Part shown: piece after piece, positions 1 to 10,187 of the stretch
Layout of the letters: each line of letters starts with the position of its first letter
How positions within the stretch are numbered: the first letter of the stretch is position 1
DNA from: Candidatus Companilactobacillus pullicola
GTDB taxonomy: Bacteria; Bacillota; Bacilli; Lactobacillales; Lactobacillaceae
Reading direction: 5' to 3'
DNA: 64,000 nt
Assembly (NCBI GenBank): GCA_019116025.1
Contig: DXCM01000027.1
Location: 1-64,000, forward strand
Position numbers and translations under genes: made by a program
Notes under the pieces: model-generated
Told to the model about the DNA's origin: nothing
Databases searched by the model: none
The model's input: only the letters and a program-made list of their open reading frames with translations

Positions 1-11
1 AATCTAGTCTT

Positions 12-434
12 TTACTTTACTTCAAAGCCCATACTTCTTGCAGTACCAGCAACCATACGCATTGCAGATTCAACACTAGCAGCGTTTAGGTCTTTCATCT
101 TGGTTTCAGCAATTTCGCGAACTTGGTCTTCAGTAACTGTGGCAACCTTATTTGTGTTAGGTTCGCCAGAGCCCTTTTCAACGCCAGCAGCTTTCTTCAA
201 TAGAACTGCAGCTGGTGGTGTCTTAGTAACGAAATCGAATGAACGGTCTTCATATACTGAGATAACAACAGGGATAATCATACCCTTTTGATCTTGTGTA
301 CGTGCATTGAAGTCCTTTGTAAAGGCAACAATGTTAATACCAGCTTGTCCTAAAGCAGGACCAACTGGAGGAGCTGGAGTAGCCTGTCCAGCAGGGATTT
401 GTAATTTTACTACGTTAGCAACTTTTTTAGCCAC
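12..434 (-). CDS. rplK: 50S ribosomal protein L11
   Basis: Ribosomal protein L11 of the large subunit, which binds 23S rRNA at the GTPase-associated centre. The 140-residue product has the proline-rich N-terminal segment [11 protein letters not shown] (about residues 20-30) and the C-terminal rRNA-binding end [11 protein letters not shown], matching the usual length of about 141. I chose the GTG start at 434 because an AGGAGG ribosome-binding site lies 8 bases upstream and the protein then begins as fMet-AKKVANV. The open frame extends upstream to 467, but that would add eleven residues that L11 lacks. It lies downstream of nusG on the same strand; rplA would be expected just beyond the left edge of the window. 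Confidence 0.97.
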   Translation of the reverse strand: MAKKVANVVKLQIPAGQATPAPPVGPALGQAGINIVAFTKDFNARTQDQKGMIIPVVISVYEDRSFDFVTKTPPAAVLLKKAAGVEKGSGEPNTNKVATVTEDQVREIAETKMKDLNAASVESAMRMVAGTARSMGFEVK

Positions 435-553
435 GGTGCATACCTCCTTGTTCCGTGATGTGGTCATGATGAGAATCTAAATTTTCTCTCCCACATGTAT
501 GTGTCAAAAACATACCGTTATATAGTAGCACGGTCTACTCGTCTTATCAATAA
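435..553 (-). promoter_or_regulatory. Leader/promoter region of the L11 operon
   Basis: 119-bp spacer between nusG and rplK. On the minus strand it holds a TATATA-like -10 candidate near 518-523 and a small inverted repeat (GTATG...CATAC) near 496-514. These suggest a separate promoter and leader for the L11 operon. No convincing -35 box was found, so this is a weak call. Confidence 0.3.
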
Positions 554-1102
554 CTATTTTTGTTTTTCAACTGATGTGAAATCAACTTCAGCTGATGTCA
601 TACGACCAAACATATCAACGTCAACCTTAAGTTTTCTGTGTTCATCATCAATTTCAGTGATCTTACCAGTAGTGTCTGTGAAGGCACCATCTGTGATCTT
701 AACTGTTTCACCGACTTCAAAGTCAGATGGTTGGTTTTGAGCGCTCATACCAAATTGACTTAAGATGTTATCAATTTCTTCAGGTAATAGTGGTGCAGGC
801 TTACTACCAGAACCGTGACTGCCGACAAATCCGGTAACACCTGGTGTATTACGAACGATAAACCATGATTCATCGGTCATAACCATTTCTACTAAAACGT
901 AACCAGGGAAAGTTTTTTCCATTTCTTTCTTTTCTTTACCGTTTTTCATTTTTGTTTCTTCTTCTTCAGGAACAACTGCACGGAAAATGTAATCTTCCAT
1001 ACCCATTGATTGGGCACGTGATTCTAGATTTTCCTTAACTTTATTTTCATATCCTGAATAAGTATGCAAAACATACCATTGTTTTTCGCCAGCTTCAGCC
1101 AT
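554..1102 (-). CDS. nusG: Transcription termination/antitermination factor NusG
   Basis: NusG/Spt5 family elongation factor that binds RNA polymerase and modulates pausing and termination. The 182-residue product has the N-terminal NGN domain (KQWYVLHTYSGYENKV near the start) and a C-terminal KOW domain (GETVKITDGAFTDTTGKI, about residues 127-144), the normal bacterial length. The ATG at 1102 is preceded by a strong GGAGGAAAT site; an in-frame start at 1114 would overlap that site. It follows secE, the usual bacterial order, but a terminator-like hairpin separates the two. Confidence 0.97.
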   Translation of the reverse strand: MAEAGEKQWYVLHTYSGYENKVKENLESRAQSMGMEDYIFRAVVPEEEETKMKNGKEKKEMEKTFPGYVLVEMVMTDESWFIVRNTPGVTGFVGSHGSGSKPAPLLPEEIDNILSQFGMSAQNQPSDFEVGETVKITDGAFTDTTGKITEIDDEHRKLKVDVDMFGRMTSAEVDFTSVEKQK

Positions 1103-1124
1103 AATTTCCTCCAAAATTCAAAAT

Positions 1125-1157
1125 AAAAAAACTCCGAACCAAGTCGAAGTTTTTTCC
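1125..1157 (-). terminator. Hairpin with T-run between secE and nusG
   Basis: Read on the minus strand, AAAAACTTCGACTTGGTTCGGAG folds into a short stem followed by seven T residues, just before the nusG ribosome-binding site. It looks like an intrinsic terminator or attenuator that would lower read-through from secE into nusG. Confidence 0.6.
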
Positions 1158-1196
1158 ATTAATTCCATAATAGCAAATTTTTTGCGTACTTACAAT

Positions 1197-1382
1197 CTAT
1201 TTACCCATTACGAAGTGTTGTAGCAATGTAATTAGACCCCAATCAACTAATGCAAAGAAGATTGCATACATCAATGAAGTACCAATAACAGTCCATGTAT
1301 CGCGTCTATTTTCTTTGAATGTAGGCCAAACGACTAATTTCATTTCGTCTTTGACACTACCGAAAAATTTAAATAGTTTCAT
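1197..1382 (-). CDS. secE: Preprotein translocase subunit SecE
   Basis: Small essential subunit of the SecYEG translocon in the cytoplasmic membrane. The 61-residue product has the conserved amphipathic segment FFGSVKDEMKLVVWPTFKENRRDTW followed by a single membrane span (about residues 33-56), the short single-span form typical of Firmicutes. The ATG has a GGAGGATT site upstream. It sits between rpmG and nusG, the common bacterial order. Confidence 0.96.
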   Translation of the reverse strand: MKLFKFFGSVKDEMKLVVWPTFKENRRDTWTVIGTSLMYAIFFALVDWGLITLLQHFVMGK

Positions 1383-1396
1383 GTAATCCTCCAGAG

Positions 1397-1546
1397 TTAT
1401 CTTGTTTCTTTATGTAGTGTATGTTTACCACAGTGCTTACAGAACTTTTTAACTTCTAGACGTTCTGTTCTATTTGGGTTCTCAGTAATTGTGTAATTAC
1501 GTGAGCCACAAACAGTACAAGCAAGGGCGACTTTTCTTAATCCCAT
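1397..1546 (-). CDS. rpmG: 50S ribosomal protein L33, zinc-binding form
   Basis: A 49-residue ribosomal protein that is easy to miss because of its size. Its translation reads [18 protein letters not shown] at the N-terminus and ends [15 protein letters not shown]. It therefore keeps both CxxC pairs (CTVC and CKHC) of the zinc-binding L33 type. The ATG at 1546 has a GGAGAT site upstream. It lies between sigH and secE, as in other lactobacilli. A second L33 without the cysteine pairs is encoded at 61166-61315, so the window carries a zinc-dependent and a zinc-independent version. Confidence 0.95.
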   Translation of the reverse strand: MGLRKVALACTVCGSRNYTITENPNRTERLEVKKFCKHCGKHTLHKETR

Positions 1547-1627
1547 CTTTATCTCCAAAACTAATTTGTTTTAATCTTATTAATTGTAAACTCTGGAAGG
1601 TATTTTGTCCATTGCAATCTCACATGA

Positions 1628-2191
1628 CTATATCTTATGGTCATGTTTTATTTTCTTTTTACAACGATTAGTTGCCTGTATGATCTGTTTCATATTGCAT
1701 CGTGCCTTCAAACAAGCGTCATACATCGATAATTTGCCTAACAAAAATTGGAAAGCCACTAATTCTATATTGCTCATTCTAGTCATAATCTTTTCCAATT
1801 CATTAGTCATATCTACACAATCGTTATTTTCCGCAATTTTGTCGTCAAATTTTCCGTTATCAAGCAATTCATCATACGATTCCGTACCATGATTAGCTTT
1901 ACGTTTGACGGCATTCTCACGTCTAATAATATCTATTATATGATTTTGAAATTTTAATTTGAAAAAACTGCCGAATTTGGAGCCACTGTTGCCATCGAAT
2001 AATTTACAAGTTTGGTAACACACTAAAAAAGCTTCTTGATACCAGTCGTTACGATCGTAACCCTCAATAAAGTAACTAGTGTACATGTTATCGATCATGG
2101 GTCGGTATCTTCGAACTAATCTATCTAGTGCTATAGAGTCATCATGTTCTTTAATCAATTCAATCCATTGGTTTTCTTGTTCGACTTTCAT
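1628..2191 (-). CDS. sigH: Sigma-70 family RNA polymerase sigma factor, SigH/ComX-like
   Basis: A 187-residue protein with a sigma-70 region-2-like segment (YFIEGYDRNDWYQEAFLVCY, about residues 40-59, then a helix around FKLKFQNHIIDIIRRE that resembles the -10 recognition helix). The C-terminal part is a shorter helical region-4-like domain. Location between rlmB and rpmG is where the competence sigma factor SigH is found in lactobacilli, so I assign it by context and fold-level resemblance. In relatives it drives late competence genes and is usually expressed only weakly. No anti-sigma gene lies nearby. Confidence 0.8.
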   Translation of the reverse strand: MKVEQENQWIELIKEHDDSIALDRLVRRYRPMIDNMYTSYFIEGYDRNDWYQEAFLVCYQTCKLFDGNSGSKFGSFFKLKFQNHIIDIIRRENAVKRKANHGTESYDELLDNGKFDDKIAENNDCVDMTNELEKIMTRMSNIELVAFQFLLGKLSMYDACLKARCNMKQIIQATNRCKKKIKHDHKI

Positions 2192-2330
2192 TTCACTTTT
2201 TACGGATAATAATTTTGTAATTTAAAAATACCATCTAGGTTCTAACATTTTAAGCGAACGTATGTTTACAATGATTTAAATACAATCTAAAAAAATAGTT
2301 TCATAAATCACTCTAAAAATCCTTAATACA

Positions 2331-2372
2331 AAAAAATTCTAAGTAGAATTTTTCTCTACTTAGAATTTTTTA
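2331..2372 (-). terminator. Terminator after rlmB
   Basis: Symmetric stem AATTCTAAGTAGA / TCTACTTAGAATT around a short loop, flanked by A and T runs, directly after the rlmB stop codon. It ends the cysS-mrnC-rlmB unit; sigH downstream then needs its own promoter. Confidence 0.85.
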
Positions 2373-3161
2373 TTAAGCATTACGTGAAGCAAAAGCTTGA
2401 TACAACAGAATACCTGTTGCAACTGAAGCGTTCAAACTTTGGACATGTCCGACCATCGGAATATTCAAAGTTTGATCAGCTTGTTTCAATACTAATGGTG
2501 AAATACCTTTACCTTCATTACCAATAATTAGAGCAACTGCTCCTTTGGCATTCCAGTTACGATAGTTGTCACCTTCCATAGCTGTACCAAAGACCCACAC
2601 GTTACGTTTCTTTAAGTCTTTGATGGTATTAACTAAATTAGTTACACGAACAACTGGCACGTGTTCAATGGCACCTGTTGATGTCTTAGCAACGGTTGAA
2701 GTTAATCCTGTTGAACGATGCTTAGGAACAATAATTCCGTCTACACCTACGGCATCAGCTGTACGCATGATTGAGCCTAAATTATGAGGATCTTCAATTT
2801 TATCCAGAATCAAAATAAATGGATCAGTACCTTTCTTCTCGGCACTCTTGAAGATATCTTCCATTTCAGCGTATTGATAAGGGGCAACGTAAGCAGCCAT
2901 CCCTTGATGGTTACCGCCGTTACTAATATCATCTAACTTATTCTTAGGTACTTCTTGAACAATCAAACGATCACGTTTAGCTAACTTGATAGCTTCAGCA
3001 ATATGTTCACTAGAAAGTCCTTTTTGAACTAAAACTTTGTTAACACGTTGATCAGCTGTGGCGGACTTCAATAATTCAATTACTGAATGTACACCGTAAA
3101 CTAATTCGTTTTCGTCTAAATTGTTACTACTGTTATTACGTTTATTCGAATTTTCTGTCAT
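2373..3161 (-). CDS. rlmB: 23S rRNA (guanosine-2'-O-)-methyltransferase RlmB/TrmH-type
   Basis: SpoU (SPOUT class) RNA 2'-O-methyltransferase that uses S-adenosylmethionine. Of about 262 residues, the first roughly 90 form the RNA-binding substrate domain (ENELVYGVHSVIELLKS) and the rest the knotted catalytic domain. The signature motifs are SIMRTADAVGVDGIIVP, IGNEGKGIS and a final IPMVGHVQSLNASVATGIL. The start is ambiguous: a GTG at 3170 or the ATG at 3161. I chose the ATG because the protein then begins MTENSNKR. It overlaps the end of mrnC by about 20 bases, suggesting translational coupling. Confidence 0.93.
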   Translation of the reverse strand: MTENSNKRNNSSNNLDENELVYGVHSVIELLKSATADQRVNKVLVQKGLSSEHIAEAIKLAKRDRLIVQEVPKNKLDDISNGGNHQGMAAYVAPYQYAEMEDIFKSAEKKGTDPFILILDKIEDPHNLGSIMRTADAVGVDGIIVPKHRSTGLTSTVAKTSTGAIEHVPVVRVTNLVNTIKDLKKRNVWVFGTAMEGDNYRNWNAKGAVALIIGNEGKGISPLVLKQADQTLNIPMVGHVQSLNASVATGILLYQAFASRNA

Positions 3162-3555
3162 CTGCTTCACCCACTTCTACTTCATTTATGCACCATTGTG
3201 CTAATTCTACAACCCGGTCTTTGTTGCCGGTAATATCTAAATAACCAAAAAGTGCTTCAAAACCAGTAGACATATGATAAGTGACGACACTTGTATTCTT
3301 AGCTTTAGTATATTTCTTAGCATTACGTCCGTTCTTATAAATTCTGATCTCTTCATCAGAAAGAATTCCTTTATCCATCATTAAAGTAATCAATGATGCT
3401 TGGGCTTTCGCGGAAACGTAGTGTTTGGCTTGTTTTTGTAATTCGTTGACCTTGGTAATATTTTTGCCTAAGAGATGTTCACGAATGAAGACTTCGTAGA
3501 CAGCATCTCCTAAATATGCCAAAGTTACTCCGTTAAATTGTTTAACATCAGTCAT
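3142..3555 (-). CDS. mrnC: Mini-ribonuclease III
   Basis: Mini-III is an RNase III-like nuclease that matures 23S rRNA and lacks the double-stranded RNA-binding domain. The 137-residue product carries the catalytic-domain helix [18 protein letters not shown] (about residues 11-28) with the expected acidic residue. The second acidic region lies in [19 protein letters not shown]. The ATG overlaps the end of cysS by 8 bases, and its own end overlaps rlmB, so cysS-mrnC-rlmB is a tightly coupled operon conserved in Firmicutes. Confidence 0.94.
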   Translation of the reverse strand: MTDVKQFNGVTLAYLGDAVYEVFIREHLLGKNITKVNELQKQAKHYVSAKAQASLITLMMDKGILSDEEIRIYKNGRNAKKYTKAKNTSVVTYHMSTGFEALFGYLDITGNKDRVVELAQWCINEVEVGEADDRKFE

Positions 3556-4951
3556 TAATATGCCACCGTGTTCCTTGTGGTGTATCTTCGAGGATTACAC
3601 CCATTTCTTTTAATTGATCACGTAATTTATCGCTTGTTGCAAAATCTTTATCTGCACGAGCTTGGTCACGTTGATCGACCATTTCTTGAATTTCTTTAGA
3701 AAGATCTTTTTGTTCGTCTAATTTAATTCCTAAGATACTTGTCAATTCAGCCAAAGTCTTAAGGATCAATTCAACACTAGTCTTGGCTACTTTATCTTGA
3801 GTCGAATAGTTATTAGCTAGACTAACTAAGTTAAAAATTTCTGTCAAACCATTTTGAACATTGAAATCGTCGTTCATTGCGGCTTTAAAGTCGGCTACAA
3901 TTTGTTCAACTTGTGCTTGAATATCATCAGTCTCATCAGTTGCACCATCAAGTCTAAACTTCAAATTATTATAAGCTGTCTTGATCTTCTCAAGATTATC
4001 AGCTGCTTTTTGCAAGTTCTTTTGTGAATATTCAAGTGGACGACGATAATGTGTTGATGATAAGAAGAAGCGCAATACTTGTGGATTAGTCTTTTGAACC
4101 AGATCATGAACTGTTACAAAGTTACCAAGTGACTTACTCATCTTCTCGTTATTTTCAACTGTGACAAATCCGTTATGCATCCAGTAGTTAACAAATTTTT
4201 GACCAGTCTTAGCTTCACTTTGAGCAATTTCATTTTCGTGATGAGGGAATTCCAAATCTTGACCACCACCATGAATATCAAAAGTATCGCCTAAGTACTT
4301 AGTTGACATGACTGAACATTCAATATGCCAACCAGGGCGTCCTTCACCCCAAGGAGAATCCCATTTGATCTCGTTGGGTTTAGCTTTCTTCCACAAAACA
4401 AAGTCGATTGGATCTTGTTTCTTGTCGAATTCAGCTTCACCGATATGTTCACTGGCACCTTCGACTAGTTGGTCGATATTTTGATCGGACAACTCACCAT
4501 AGTGTTGGAACTTTCTTGCACGGTAGAAAACATCCCCATCAGATTCATAAGCGTATCCTTTATCAACTAAAGCTTTGATAAAATCAATGATCTCTTGAAT
4601 ATTATCTGTAGCTCGTGGATTAATAGTAGCCTTTTGAACATTGATAGCTGCGATATCTTCATAGAAAGCTTTGATAAAACGATCCGCAACTTGAGGGACA
4701 GTGATTCCTTCACGGTTAGCTTCTTTGATCATCTTATCGTCAACATCAGTAAAGTTAGAAACAAATTTTACTTTGTATCCTAAGAATTCTAAATAACGAC
4801 GCACTGTATCAAAAGCCACAATAGAACGAGCATTTCCGATATGAATATAGTTATACACAGTTGGTCCACAGACATACATTTTTACTTCATTAGGTGTTAA
4901 TGGTTTAAATTCTTCTTTTTGGCGTGTTAATGTGTTGAATATTTTTAACAT
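3548..4951 (-). CDS. cysS: Cysteinyl-tRNA synthetase
   Basis: Class I aminoacyl-tRNA synthetase that charges tRNA-Cys. The 467-residue product has the zinc-ligand cysteine in [11 protein letters not shown] (Cys28), the HIGH-type motif HIGNARS (about residue 37), [19 protein letters not shown] with further zinc ligands, and the KMSKS motif in [11 protein letters not shown] (about residue 265). I chose the ATG at 4951 (product begins MLKIFNTL), behind an AGGTGA site, over the GTG at 4960. No T-box leader is visible in the short upstream spacer. Confidence 0.97.
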   Translation of the reverse strand: MLKIFNTLTRQKEEFKPLTPNEVKMYVCGPTVYNYIHIGNARSIVAFDTVRRYLEFLGYKVKFVSNFTDVDDKMIKEANREGITVPQVADRFIKAFYEDIAAINVQKATINPRATDNIQEIIDFIKALVDKGYAYESDGDVFYRARKFQHYGELSDQNIDQLVEGASEHIGEAEFDKKQDPIDFVLWKKAKPNEIKWDSPWGEGRPGWHIECSVMSTKYLGDTFDIHGGGQDLEFPHHENEIAQSEAKTGQKFVNYWMHNGFVTVENNEKMSKSLGNFVTVHDLVQKTNPQVLRFFLSSTHYRRPLEYSQKNLQKAADNLEKIKTAYNNLKFRLDGATDETDDIQAQVEQIVADFKAAMNDDFNVQNGLTEIFNLVSLANNYSTQDKVAKTSVELILKTLAELTSILGIKLDEQKDLSKEIQEMVDQRDQARADKDFATSDKLRDQLKEMGVILEDTPQGTRWHIND

Positions 4952-4967
4952 AATCTTCACCTATATA

Positions 4968-5013
4968 AAAAAGGGGTTGAGGCAAAACTAAGTTTTCCTT
5001 CAACCTCTTTTTG
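4968..5013 (-). terminator. Terminator after gltX
   Basis: On the minus strand AGAGGTTGA pairs with TCAACCCCT around an AAAACTTAGTTTT-containing loop and is followed by T residues. It lies between the gltX stop and the cysS start. Confidence 0.8.
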
Positions 5014-5044
5014 TTTTATTTATTTTGTATCTTAAAACTCTTGC

Positions 5045-6541
5045 TTATTTCATTTCAGCTAATGTCTTATCGATATTTGCTAAAGCTTGTTTCTTACCAA
5101 ATAATTCGATTGTTTCGGCAATTGCTGGACCATGCATTGTTCTTGTAGTTGCAATTCTTGCTGGCATGTAAAGTTTTCTACCCTTAACGCCAGTATCAGC
5201 TCTAACTGATTGAATAGCAGCCATAATTTGAGCAGCTGTGAAACGAGGTAATTTTTCTAGCTTACCTTTCAAGTCTTCAATAGCTGTCTTAGCATCGTCA
5301 TCTTCTAGTTCTTTTTGTTCGTCATCTGTTAGATGTTCTGGTTGATTGAAGAAGACATCTGCCAAATCAATGATTTGTTGTGTATAACTCATTTGTGGCA
5401 TGTAAAGTTCTGTTAAATGTCTTACCCATTGGATTTCATCTGTTGTTGGATCTTCTGAAACTCGTTTAGCTTCAATCAAGTTGGCTAATACTAAGTCAGT
5501 GATTTCACTAACATCAGCATGCTTAACGTATTGGTTGTTGACCCATTCAAGTTTCTTTTGATCAAACTTAGCTGGTGACTTGCTTAGACGATGCTCGTCA
5601 AAGATCTTGATAAATTGTTTACGTGTGAACAACTCATCTTCACCAACTGGTGACCAGCCTAATAGAGCGATGAAGTTAAACATAGCTTCTGGTAAGTAAC
5701 CTAATTCACGATATTGTTCGATGAATTGGAGAATTGATTCATCACGCTTACTTAATTTCTTACCAGTTTCTGTATTGATGATCAATGTCATATGACCGAA
5801 CTTAGGTGCTTCCCAGCCTAAAGCTTCATAGATCATCAATTGTTTTGGTGTGTTGGCAACGTGGTCATCACCACGAAGAACATGACTGATTTCCATCAAA
5901 TGGTCATCGACAACAACAGCGAAGTTGTATGTAGGCATACCATCACGTTTTTGAATAACCCAATCGCCACCGATAGTATCTGAACCGATTGAAACTTTAC
6001 CCTTTACGATATCGTCCCATTCGTAGTTCTTACCAACTGGTACATGGAAACGAACAACTGGTTGTAAACCAGCATCTTCTGCTTCTTTGATCTTAGCAGC
6101 TTTTTCTTCATCACTCATACCTTCAAATTCGTATTCGTAATGTGGCATTTGTCCGTGAGCTTCTTGATCTTCACGCATCTGTTGTAGTTGTTCTTCAGTC
6201 AGATATGATTTGTAAGCCAAGCCTTTTTCTAGTAATTCATCAATATATTTTTGATAAATTTCTTTTCTTTCTGATTGACGATAAGGACCATAGTCTCCAC
6301 CAACATCTGGACCTTCATCCCAATCAACGCCAAGCCATTTAAGGTTTTCTAGTTGACTCTTTGTACCACCTTCAACGTTACGCTTTGTATCTGTATCCTC
6401 GATACGGATTACAAAAGTACCTTTGTGACTACGTGCGAATAGGTAGTTAAAGATAGCTGTTCTAGCGTTCCCAATGTGTAAGTGACCTGTTGGACTTGGT
6501 GCATATCTTACACGAATTTTATTATCTGACTTTTTTGCCAT
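5045..6541 (-). CDS. gltX: Glutamyl-tRNA synthetase
   Basis: Class I synthetase that attaches glutamate to tRNA-Glu. In this group it normally also mischarges tRNA-Gln, with later amidation by GatCAB (family knowledge, not seen here). The 498-residue product has [17 protein letters not shown] (HIGH motif, residues 13-29) and GKKLSKRDE as the KMSKS equivalent (about residue 257). A much longer open frame continues upstream, but its extra 53 residues are unlike any GltX. The ATG at 6541 has an AGGGGAG site and gives the normal N-terminus [16 protein letters not shown]. The start overlaps the 3' end of the PIN/TRAM gene by 20 bases. Confidence 0.96.
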   Translation of the reverse strand: MAKKSDNKIRVRYAPSPTGHLHIGNARTAIFNYLFARSHKGTFVIRIEDTDTKRNVEGGTKSQLENLKWLGVDWDEGPDVGGDYGPYRQSERKEIYQKYIDELLEKGLAYKSYLTEEQLQQMREDQEAHGQMPHYEYEFEGMSDEEKAAKIKEAEDAGLQPVVRFHVPVGKNYEWDDIVKGKVSIGSDTIGGDWVIQKRDGMPTYNFAVVVDDHLMEISHVLRGDDHVANTPKQLMIYEALGWEAPKFGHMTLIINTETGKKLSKRDESILQFIEQYRELGYLPEAMFNFIALLGWSPVGEDELFTRKQFIKIFDEHRLSKSPAKFDQKKLEWVNNQYVKHADVSEITDLVLANLIEAKRVSEDPTTDEIQWVRHLTELYMPQMSYTQQIIDLADVFFNQPEHLTDDEQKELEDDDAKTAIEDLKGKLEKLPRFTAAQIMAAIQSVRADTGVKGRKLYMPARIATTRTMHGPAIAETIELFGKKQALANIDKTLAEMK

Positions 6542-7805
6542 TTCTCTGTTCTCCCCTTTTACTTCTTGAGTTATTCCTATTAGAATTCCTATTACCATTA
6601 TTACGGTTGTTACGCTTGTTGCCGTTATTACGGTTATTAGAATTCTCTTTAGAATCGCTCTTTTCTTGGATACCATGCATTGAATGCTTAGGTTTTGCAA
6701 ATATCATTTTACCAGCATCAGTTTGCAATGCACTAGTTACGACGACATCAACATCCTTGTCAATGAAGTATTTACCTTCTTCAACAACGACCATTGTCCC
6801 GTCTTCTAGGTATGCGACACCTTGCTCTCTTTCAGTACCCTCTTTTATAACTTTAACAGTCATCGTTTCTCCTGGCAAAACCATAGGTTTCAAAACTTTG
6901 GCTAATTCGTTAATGTTAAGTACTTGAACATTCTGAAATTCACTTACCTTACTTAAATTATAATCATTTGTGATGACAGCACCACCGATTTCTTTAGCTA
7001 ATTTAAGTAATTTCATATCCACTTCTGGAATATTATCATAATCACGCGTTGTAGTTGTGTAGTTGATACCTTTATCCATTTTCATTTCATTCAAGATATC
7101 AAGTCCACGACGACCACGTTCACGTTTTTGATTATCACTGGAATCGGAAATCAATTGCAATTCATGAACAACAAAGTCAGGAATCATCAACTTACCTTCC
7201 AAAAATCCGGTATGAGCTAATTGATGAATTCGACCATCGATAACAACTGAAGTATCCAAAATTTTATATGGATAATAATCCTTCTTGACTGAACGACGTG
7301 TGACTTCACCTTCTGAAGCTAAAGCATCACTTTTTTCAGCCGTTGGAGCTGGATTTGAAGCTGTTTTGTTACTACGTTTAGTGATTGAGAAATTGCTCCA
7401 ATCATTACGACGGCTTGTACCCATACGGAATCCGATCCAGCCGAAGACGATCATTAAGATGACGGGAATAACATTTGAAAACATGTTACTCATCATATAG
7501 AAAGGAATGGAAATGATATTAGCTAATACCAAACCACCGATCAAGAATCCTGCACCATAAATGATCCAACCTGGTGAACGAGAGTTCAAATATTTCTCGA
7601 TTCTTTGATTTAATTCCAAAATTGGTTTAACAAACAAGAACGACAAGAAATAAAATACAATACATCCAATAAGTCCATCAAAATAACCGTTATTAACAAA
7701 AGCAATTCCTGCTAAACCTGAAACTTCCCACAAACTCGGTAAAACGGTAATTCCGACGGCGATACCAAGTAATGCAAAAATTATATTTACTACGATCTTT
7801 CGCAT
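6522..7805 (-). CDS. yacL: PIN/TRAM domain membrane protein, YacL family
   Basis: YacL-type protein: an N-terminal bundle of about four membrane spans (residues 1-130), a PIN nuclease-fold domain with [13 protein letters not shown] (about residues 182-194) and other acidic residues ([14 protein letters not shown]), then a TRAM RNA-binding domain (about 312-370). The cellular role is not well established. The last 40 or so residues are an unusual asparagine- and arginine-rich tail ([18 protein letters not shown]). An AGGAGG site precedes the ATG at 7805. It sits between radA and gltX as in B. subtilis and lactobacilli. Confidence 0.9.
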   Translation of the reverse strand: MRKIVVNIIFALLGIAVGITVLPSLWEVSGLAGIAFVNNGYFDGLIGCIVFYFLSFLFVKPILELNQRIEKYLNSRSPGWIIYGAGFLIGGLVLANIISIPFYMMSNMFSNVIPVILMIVFGWIGFRMGTSRRNDWSNFSITKRSNKTASNPAPTAEKSDALASEGEVTRRSVKKDYYPYKILDTSVVIDGRIHQLAHTGFLEGKLMIPDFVVHELQLISDSSDNQKRERGRRGLDILNEMKMDKGINYTTTTRDYDNIPEVDMKLLKLAKEIGGAVITNDYNLSKVSEFQNVQVLNINELAKVLKPMVLPGETMTVKVIKEGTEREQGVAYLEDGTMVVVEEGKYFIDKDVDVVVTSALQTDAGKMIFAKPKHSMHGIQEKSDSKENSNNRNNGNKRNNRNNGNRNSNRNNSRSKRGEQRNGKKVR

Positions 7806-7818
7806 ATATGCCTCCTAT

Positions 7819-9192
7819 TTAAAATATTTTGTTCATTGCATCAGATACGGTACTGACACCAACAATTTGAATCTTATTATCTTTAGACCAATCTCCCATA
7901 TTGTTCTTGGGAATAAAAATACGTTTGAAACCTAATTTTTCTGCCTCATTTACTCGTTGGTCGATTCGATTAACTCGACGAATTTCACCAGTCAAACCAA
8001 CTTCACCTACAAAACAATCAGTTCCTGGGATACCCATATTCTTATAGCTAGATGCAATTGACATTGCCAAAGCAAGATCAATCGCCGGCTCGTCTAATTT
8101 AACGCCACCAGTTGATTTCAAATAAGCATCCTGATTTTGGAGCATCAAATTACCACGCTTTTCCAGAACAGCCATAATCACAGATACTCGATTATGATCC
8201 AGTCCTGTCGCGGTTCTTTTAGCATTACCAAAAATTGTAGGAGTGATCAAAGATTGAATCTCAACCAAAATAGGTCGAGTTCCTTCCATTGAAACTACTA
8301 CTGCAGAACCATTAGCATCCGCTAAACGTTCCGCTAAGAAAATCTCAGATGGATTGGATACTTCCACCAGACCCTTAGTCCGCATTTCAAAAATACCAAT
8401 TTCATTCGTTGAACCAAAACGGTTCTTAACCGAACGTAAGATTCGATAACTGTGATGCGTGTCCCCTTCAAAGTATAGAACAGTATCCACCATGTGTTCC
8501 AATATTTTAGGACCAGCAATGGCGCCACCTTTCGTTACATGTCCGACGACGAAAACAGTAATGTTATCCTGCTTAGCAATATTCATCAATTCAGCCGTAA
8601 CTTCCCTGATTTGAGAAATACTACCGACGGCAGAAGTTATTTCTGGTTCATCCATGGTTTGCACAGAATCAATGATTAAATAATCTGGATGCATCTCGTT
8701 GATAGTCTGGCGGATATAGCTCATATCTGTCTGAGGGTACAAATAGAGATTCTTACCAGAAATTCCTAAACGATCAGCTCGCATCTTGATCTGTGAAGCA
8801 CTTTCTTCACCGGAAACATATAATACTTTACCACCAGTATTCGCCAATTGTCCCGAAACTTGCGTTAACAAAGTCGATTTACCAATACCAGGGTCACCAC
8901 CGATTAAGATCAAAGATCCGGGAACGATTCCGCCCCCGAGAACTCGATTCAATTCCGACAGTTCTGTCTTGATACGTGGTTCTTTTTCAAATGAAACATT
9001 ATCAATACTAACTGGCTTTGACTCTAAGTCACTAACTCGACGACTAGGAGTTGCTTTAGCTTTAACAGATTCAGGTTGATCAACTTCTTCAACCATCTGA
9101 TTCCAAGCACCACAGTTAGGACAACGTCCTAAATATCTAGGTGAGACGTAGCCACAATTTTGACATACGAATTTTGTTTTAGCTTTTGCCAA
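7819..9192 (-). CDS. radA: DNA repair protein RadA
   Basis: RecA-related ATPase that promotes branch migration during recombinational repair. The 457-residue product starts with a four-cysteine zinc finger (C10, C13, C24, C27 in FVCQNCGY...RCPNCGAW). It continues with a Walker A motif [10 protein letters not shown] (about 98-107), the RadA signature [11 protein letters not shown] and a Lon-like C-terminal domain ([18 protein letters not shown]). The open frame runs to an ATG at 9240, inside the dUTPase gene. I prefer the TTG at 9192, because an AAGGAAC site precedes it and the protein then begins [10 protein letters not shown] like other RadA proteins. Confidence 0.93.
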   Translation of the reverse strand: MAKAKTKFVCQNCGYVSPRYLGRCPNCGAWNQMVEEVDQPESVKAKATPSRRVSDLESKPVSIDNVSFEKEPRIKTELSELNRVLGGGIVPGSLILIGGDPGIGKSTLLTQVSGQLANTGGKVLYVSGEESASQIKMRADRLGISGKNLYLYPQTDMSYIRQTINEMHPDYLIIDSVQTMDEPEITSAVGSISQIREVTAELMNIAKQDNITVFVVGHVTKGGAIAGPKILEHMVDTVLYFEGDTHHSYRILRSVKNRFGSTNEIGIFEMRTKGLVEVSNPSEIFLAERLADANGSAVVVSMEGTRPILVEIQSLITPTIFGNAKRTATGLDHNRVSVIMAVLEKRGNLMLQNQDAYLKSTGGVKLDEPAIDLALAMSIASSYKNMGIPGTDCFVGEVGLTGEIRRVNRIDQRVNEAEKLGFKRIFIPKNNMGDWSKDNKIQIVGVSTVSDAMNKIF

Positions 9193-9211
9193 TAAAATAG
9201 TTCCTTTCTTA

Positions 9212-9754
9212 TTATATTCCTGAAGAACCAAATCCTCCATTGCGTTTCTTTAATCCACCCTCATCATCATCTGTTGTTAGATAGTTAATGAAGATACCTT
9301 GAGCTAAACGTTCGCCCTTTTTAACTTTGTAATCAACGGGGAAAAAGTTAATTAATTGAACAAACAATTCACCCTCGTTGCTCTCATTATTGTAATAATC
9401 AGCATCCACTACTCCAATACCATTAGGAATAGATAGGCCACGTTTTAGTGGATTACTGGAACGACTAGCGATGATTAGGACTTCATCTTCTTGCATATAA
9501 GCCTTAATTCCAGTTGGTACTAGTACTGGTTTGATTGACTTTTGAATTTCAGCCAACTTGTCATCATCCATCTTGCCTTTATTTAAAATGAACTTTAATA
9601 CATTCAAAACACCAAATTTCCAAATTGAAGGAACCACGAAATCTTCGGCACTTTCAATATCATATCCAGCAGCATTTTTAGTTTGACGAACTGGTAAATT
9701 AATTCCTTTACCTTCGTATTTTTTCACAATTTCAAATCCACGTTTTTTAGTCAA
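9212..9754 (-). CDS. dut: dUTP diphosphatase (dUTPase)
   Basis: Trimeric-type dUTPase that hydrolyses dUTP to dUMP and pyrophosphate, keeping uracil out of DNA. All five motifs are recognisable in the 180 residues: [12 protein letters not shown] (1), [16 protein letters not shown] (2), [13 protein letters not shown] (3), [11 protein letters not shown] (4) and the C-terminal GGFGSSG (5). A longer-than-usual insert of about 35 residues lies between motifs 1 and 2, as in other lactobacillar proteins of this kind. The start is a TTG with an AAGGAG site at good spacing. It heads the radA-yacL-gltX run. Confidence 0.92.
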   Translation of the reverse strand: MTKKRGFEIVKKYEGKGINLPVRQTKNAAGYDIESAEDFVVPSIWKFGVLNVLKFILNKGKMDDDKLAEIQKSIKPVLVPTGIKAYMQEDEVLIIASRSSNPLKRGLSIPNGIGVVDADYYNNESNEGELFVQLINFFPVDYKVKKGERLAQGIFINYLTTDDDEGGLKKRNGGFGSSGI

Positions 9755-9884
9755 ATCGAAAACTCCTTAAGCATTAGATAACTAAAATAATAGCATTTTA
9801 ACCCATATAAAACTATTCATTCCACTGACTTTCTTCTTATAATAGAGTAATATTAAAATAAATAATTCAGCAGGAGGTAATTTT

Positions 9885-10187
9885 ATGGAATTGAATCATG
9901 AAGATGGACGCTTTTATCTTGAAGACAACGGTAAAACAGTTGGTGAATTAACTTATTCCAAAGTTGAGGATAACGTTATTTCACTTGATCACACTTATGT
10001 TGACGAAAATTATCGTGGACAAGGACTTGCTGCTAAACTCCTCAATGCCACAGTTGATTATTCAGATCTTAAGGGATTAAAAATCGTTCCTGTTTGTGAA
10101 TATGCTAAAGCTGCTTTTGAGAAGAGACCAGAACTCAGATTTATATTAACTGATAATTACCAAAAGCTCTTAAAGGGGGAAAAATAG
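9885..10187 (+). CDS. GNAT-like N-acetyltransferase, YjdJ/COG2388 type
   Basis: A 100-residue minimal GNAT fold. The acetyl-CoA-binding signature is YVDENYRGQGLAAKLLNATVDY (about residues 37-58), and VPVCEYAKAAFEKRPE follows as in the small YjdJ-like acetyltransferases. The substrate is unknown. An AGGAGG site precedes the ATG. Its stop codon overlaps the GTG start of rpiA by one base, so the two genes are co-transcribed and probably translationally coupled. Confidence 0.88.
   Translation: MELNHEDGRFYLEDNGKTVGELTYSKVEDNVISLDHTYVDENYRGQGLAAKLLNATVDYSDLKGLKIVPVCEYAKAAFEKRPELRFILTDNYQKLLKGEK

Noticed and set aside
4952..5044. T-box leader for cysS
   Set aside because: The spacer is under 100 bp and filled by the gltX terminator; no T-box sequence (TGGNACCGCG) is present.
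9193..9240. radA starting at the ATG at 9240
   Set aside because: It would overlap the dUTPase gene by 29 bp and add 16 non-conserved residues before the standard [11 protein letters not shown]-terminus; the TTG at 9192 has its own ribosome-binding site.
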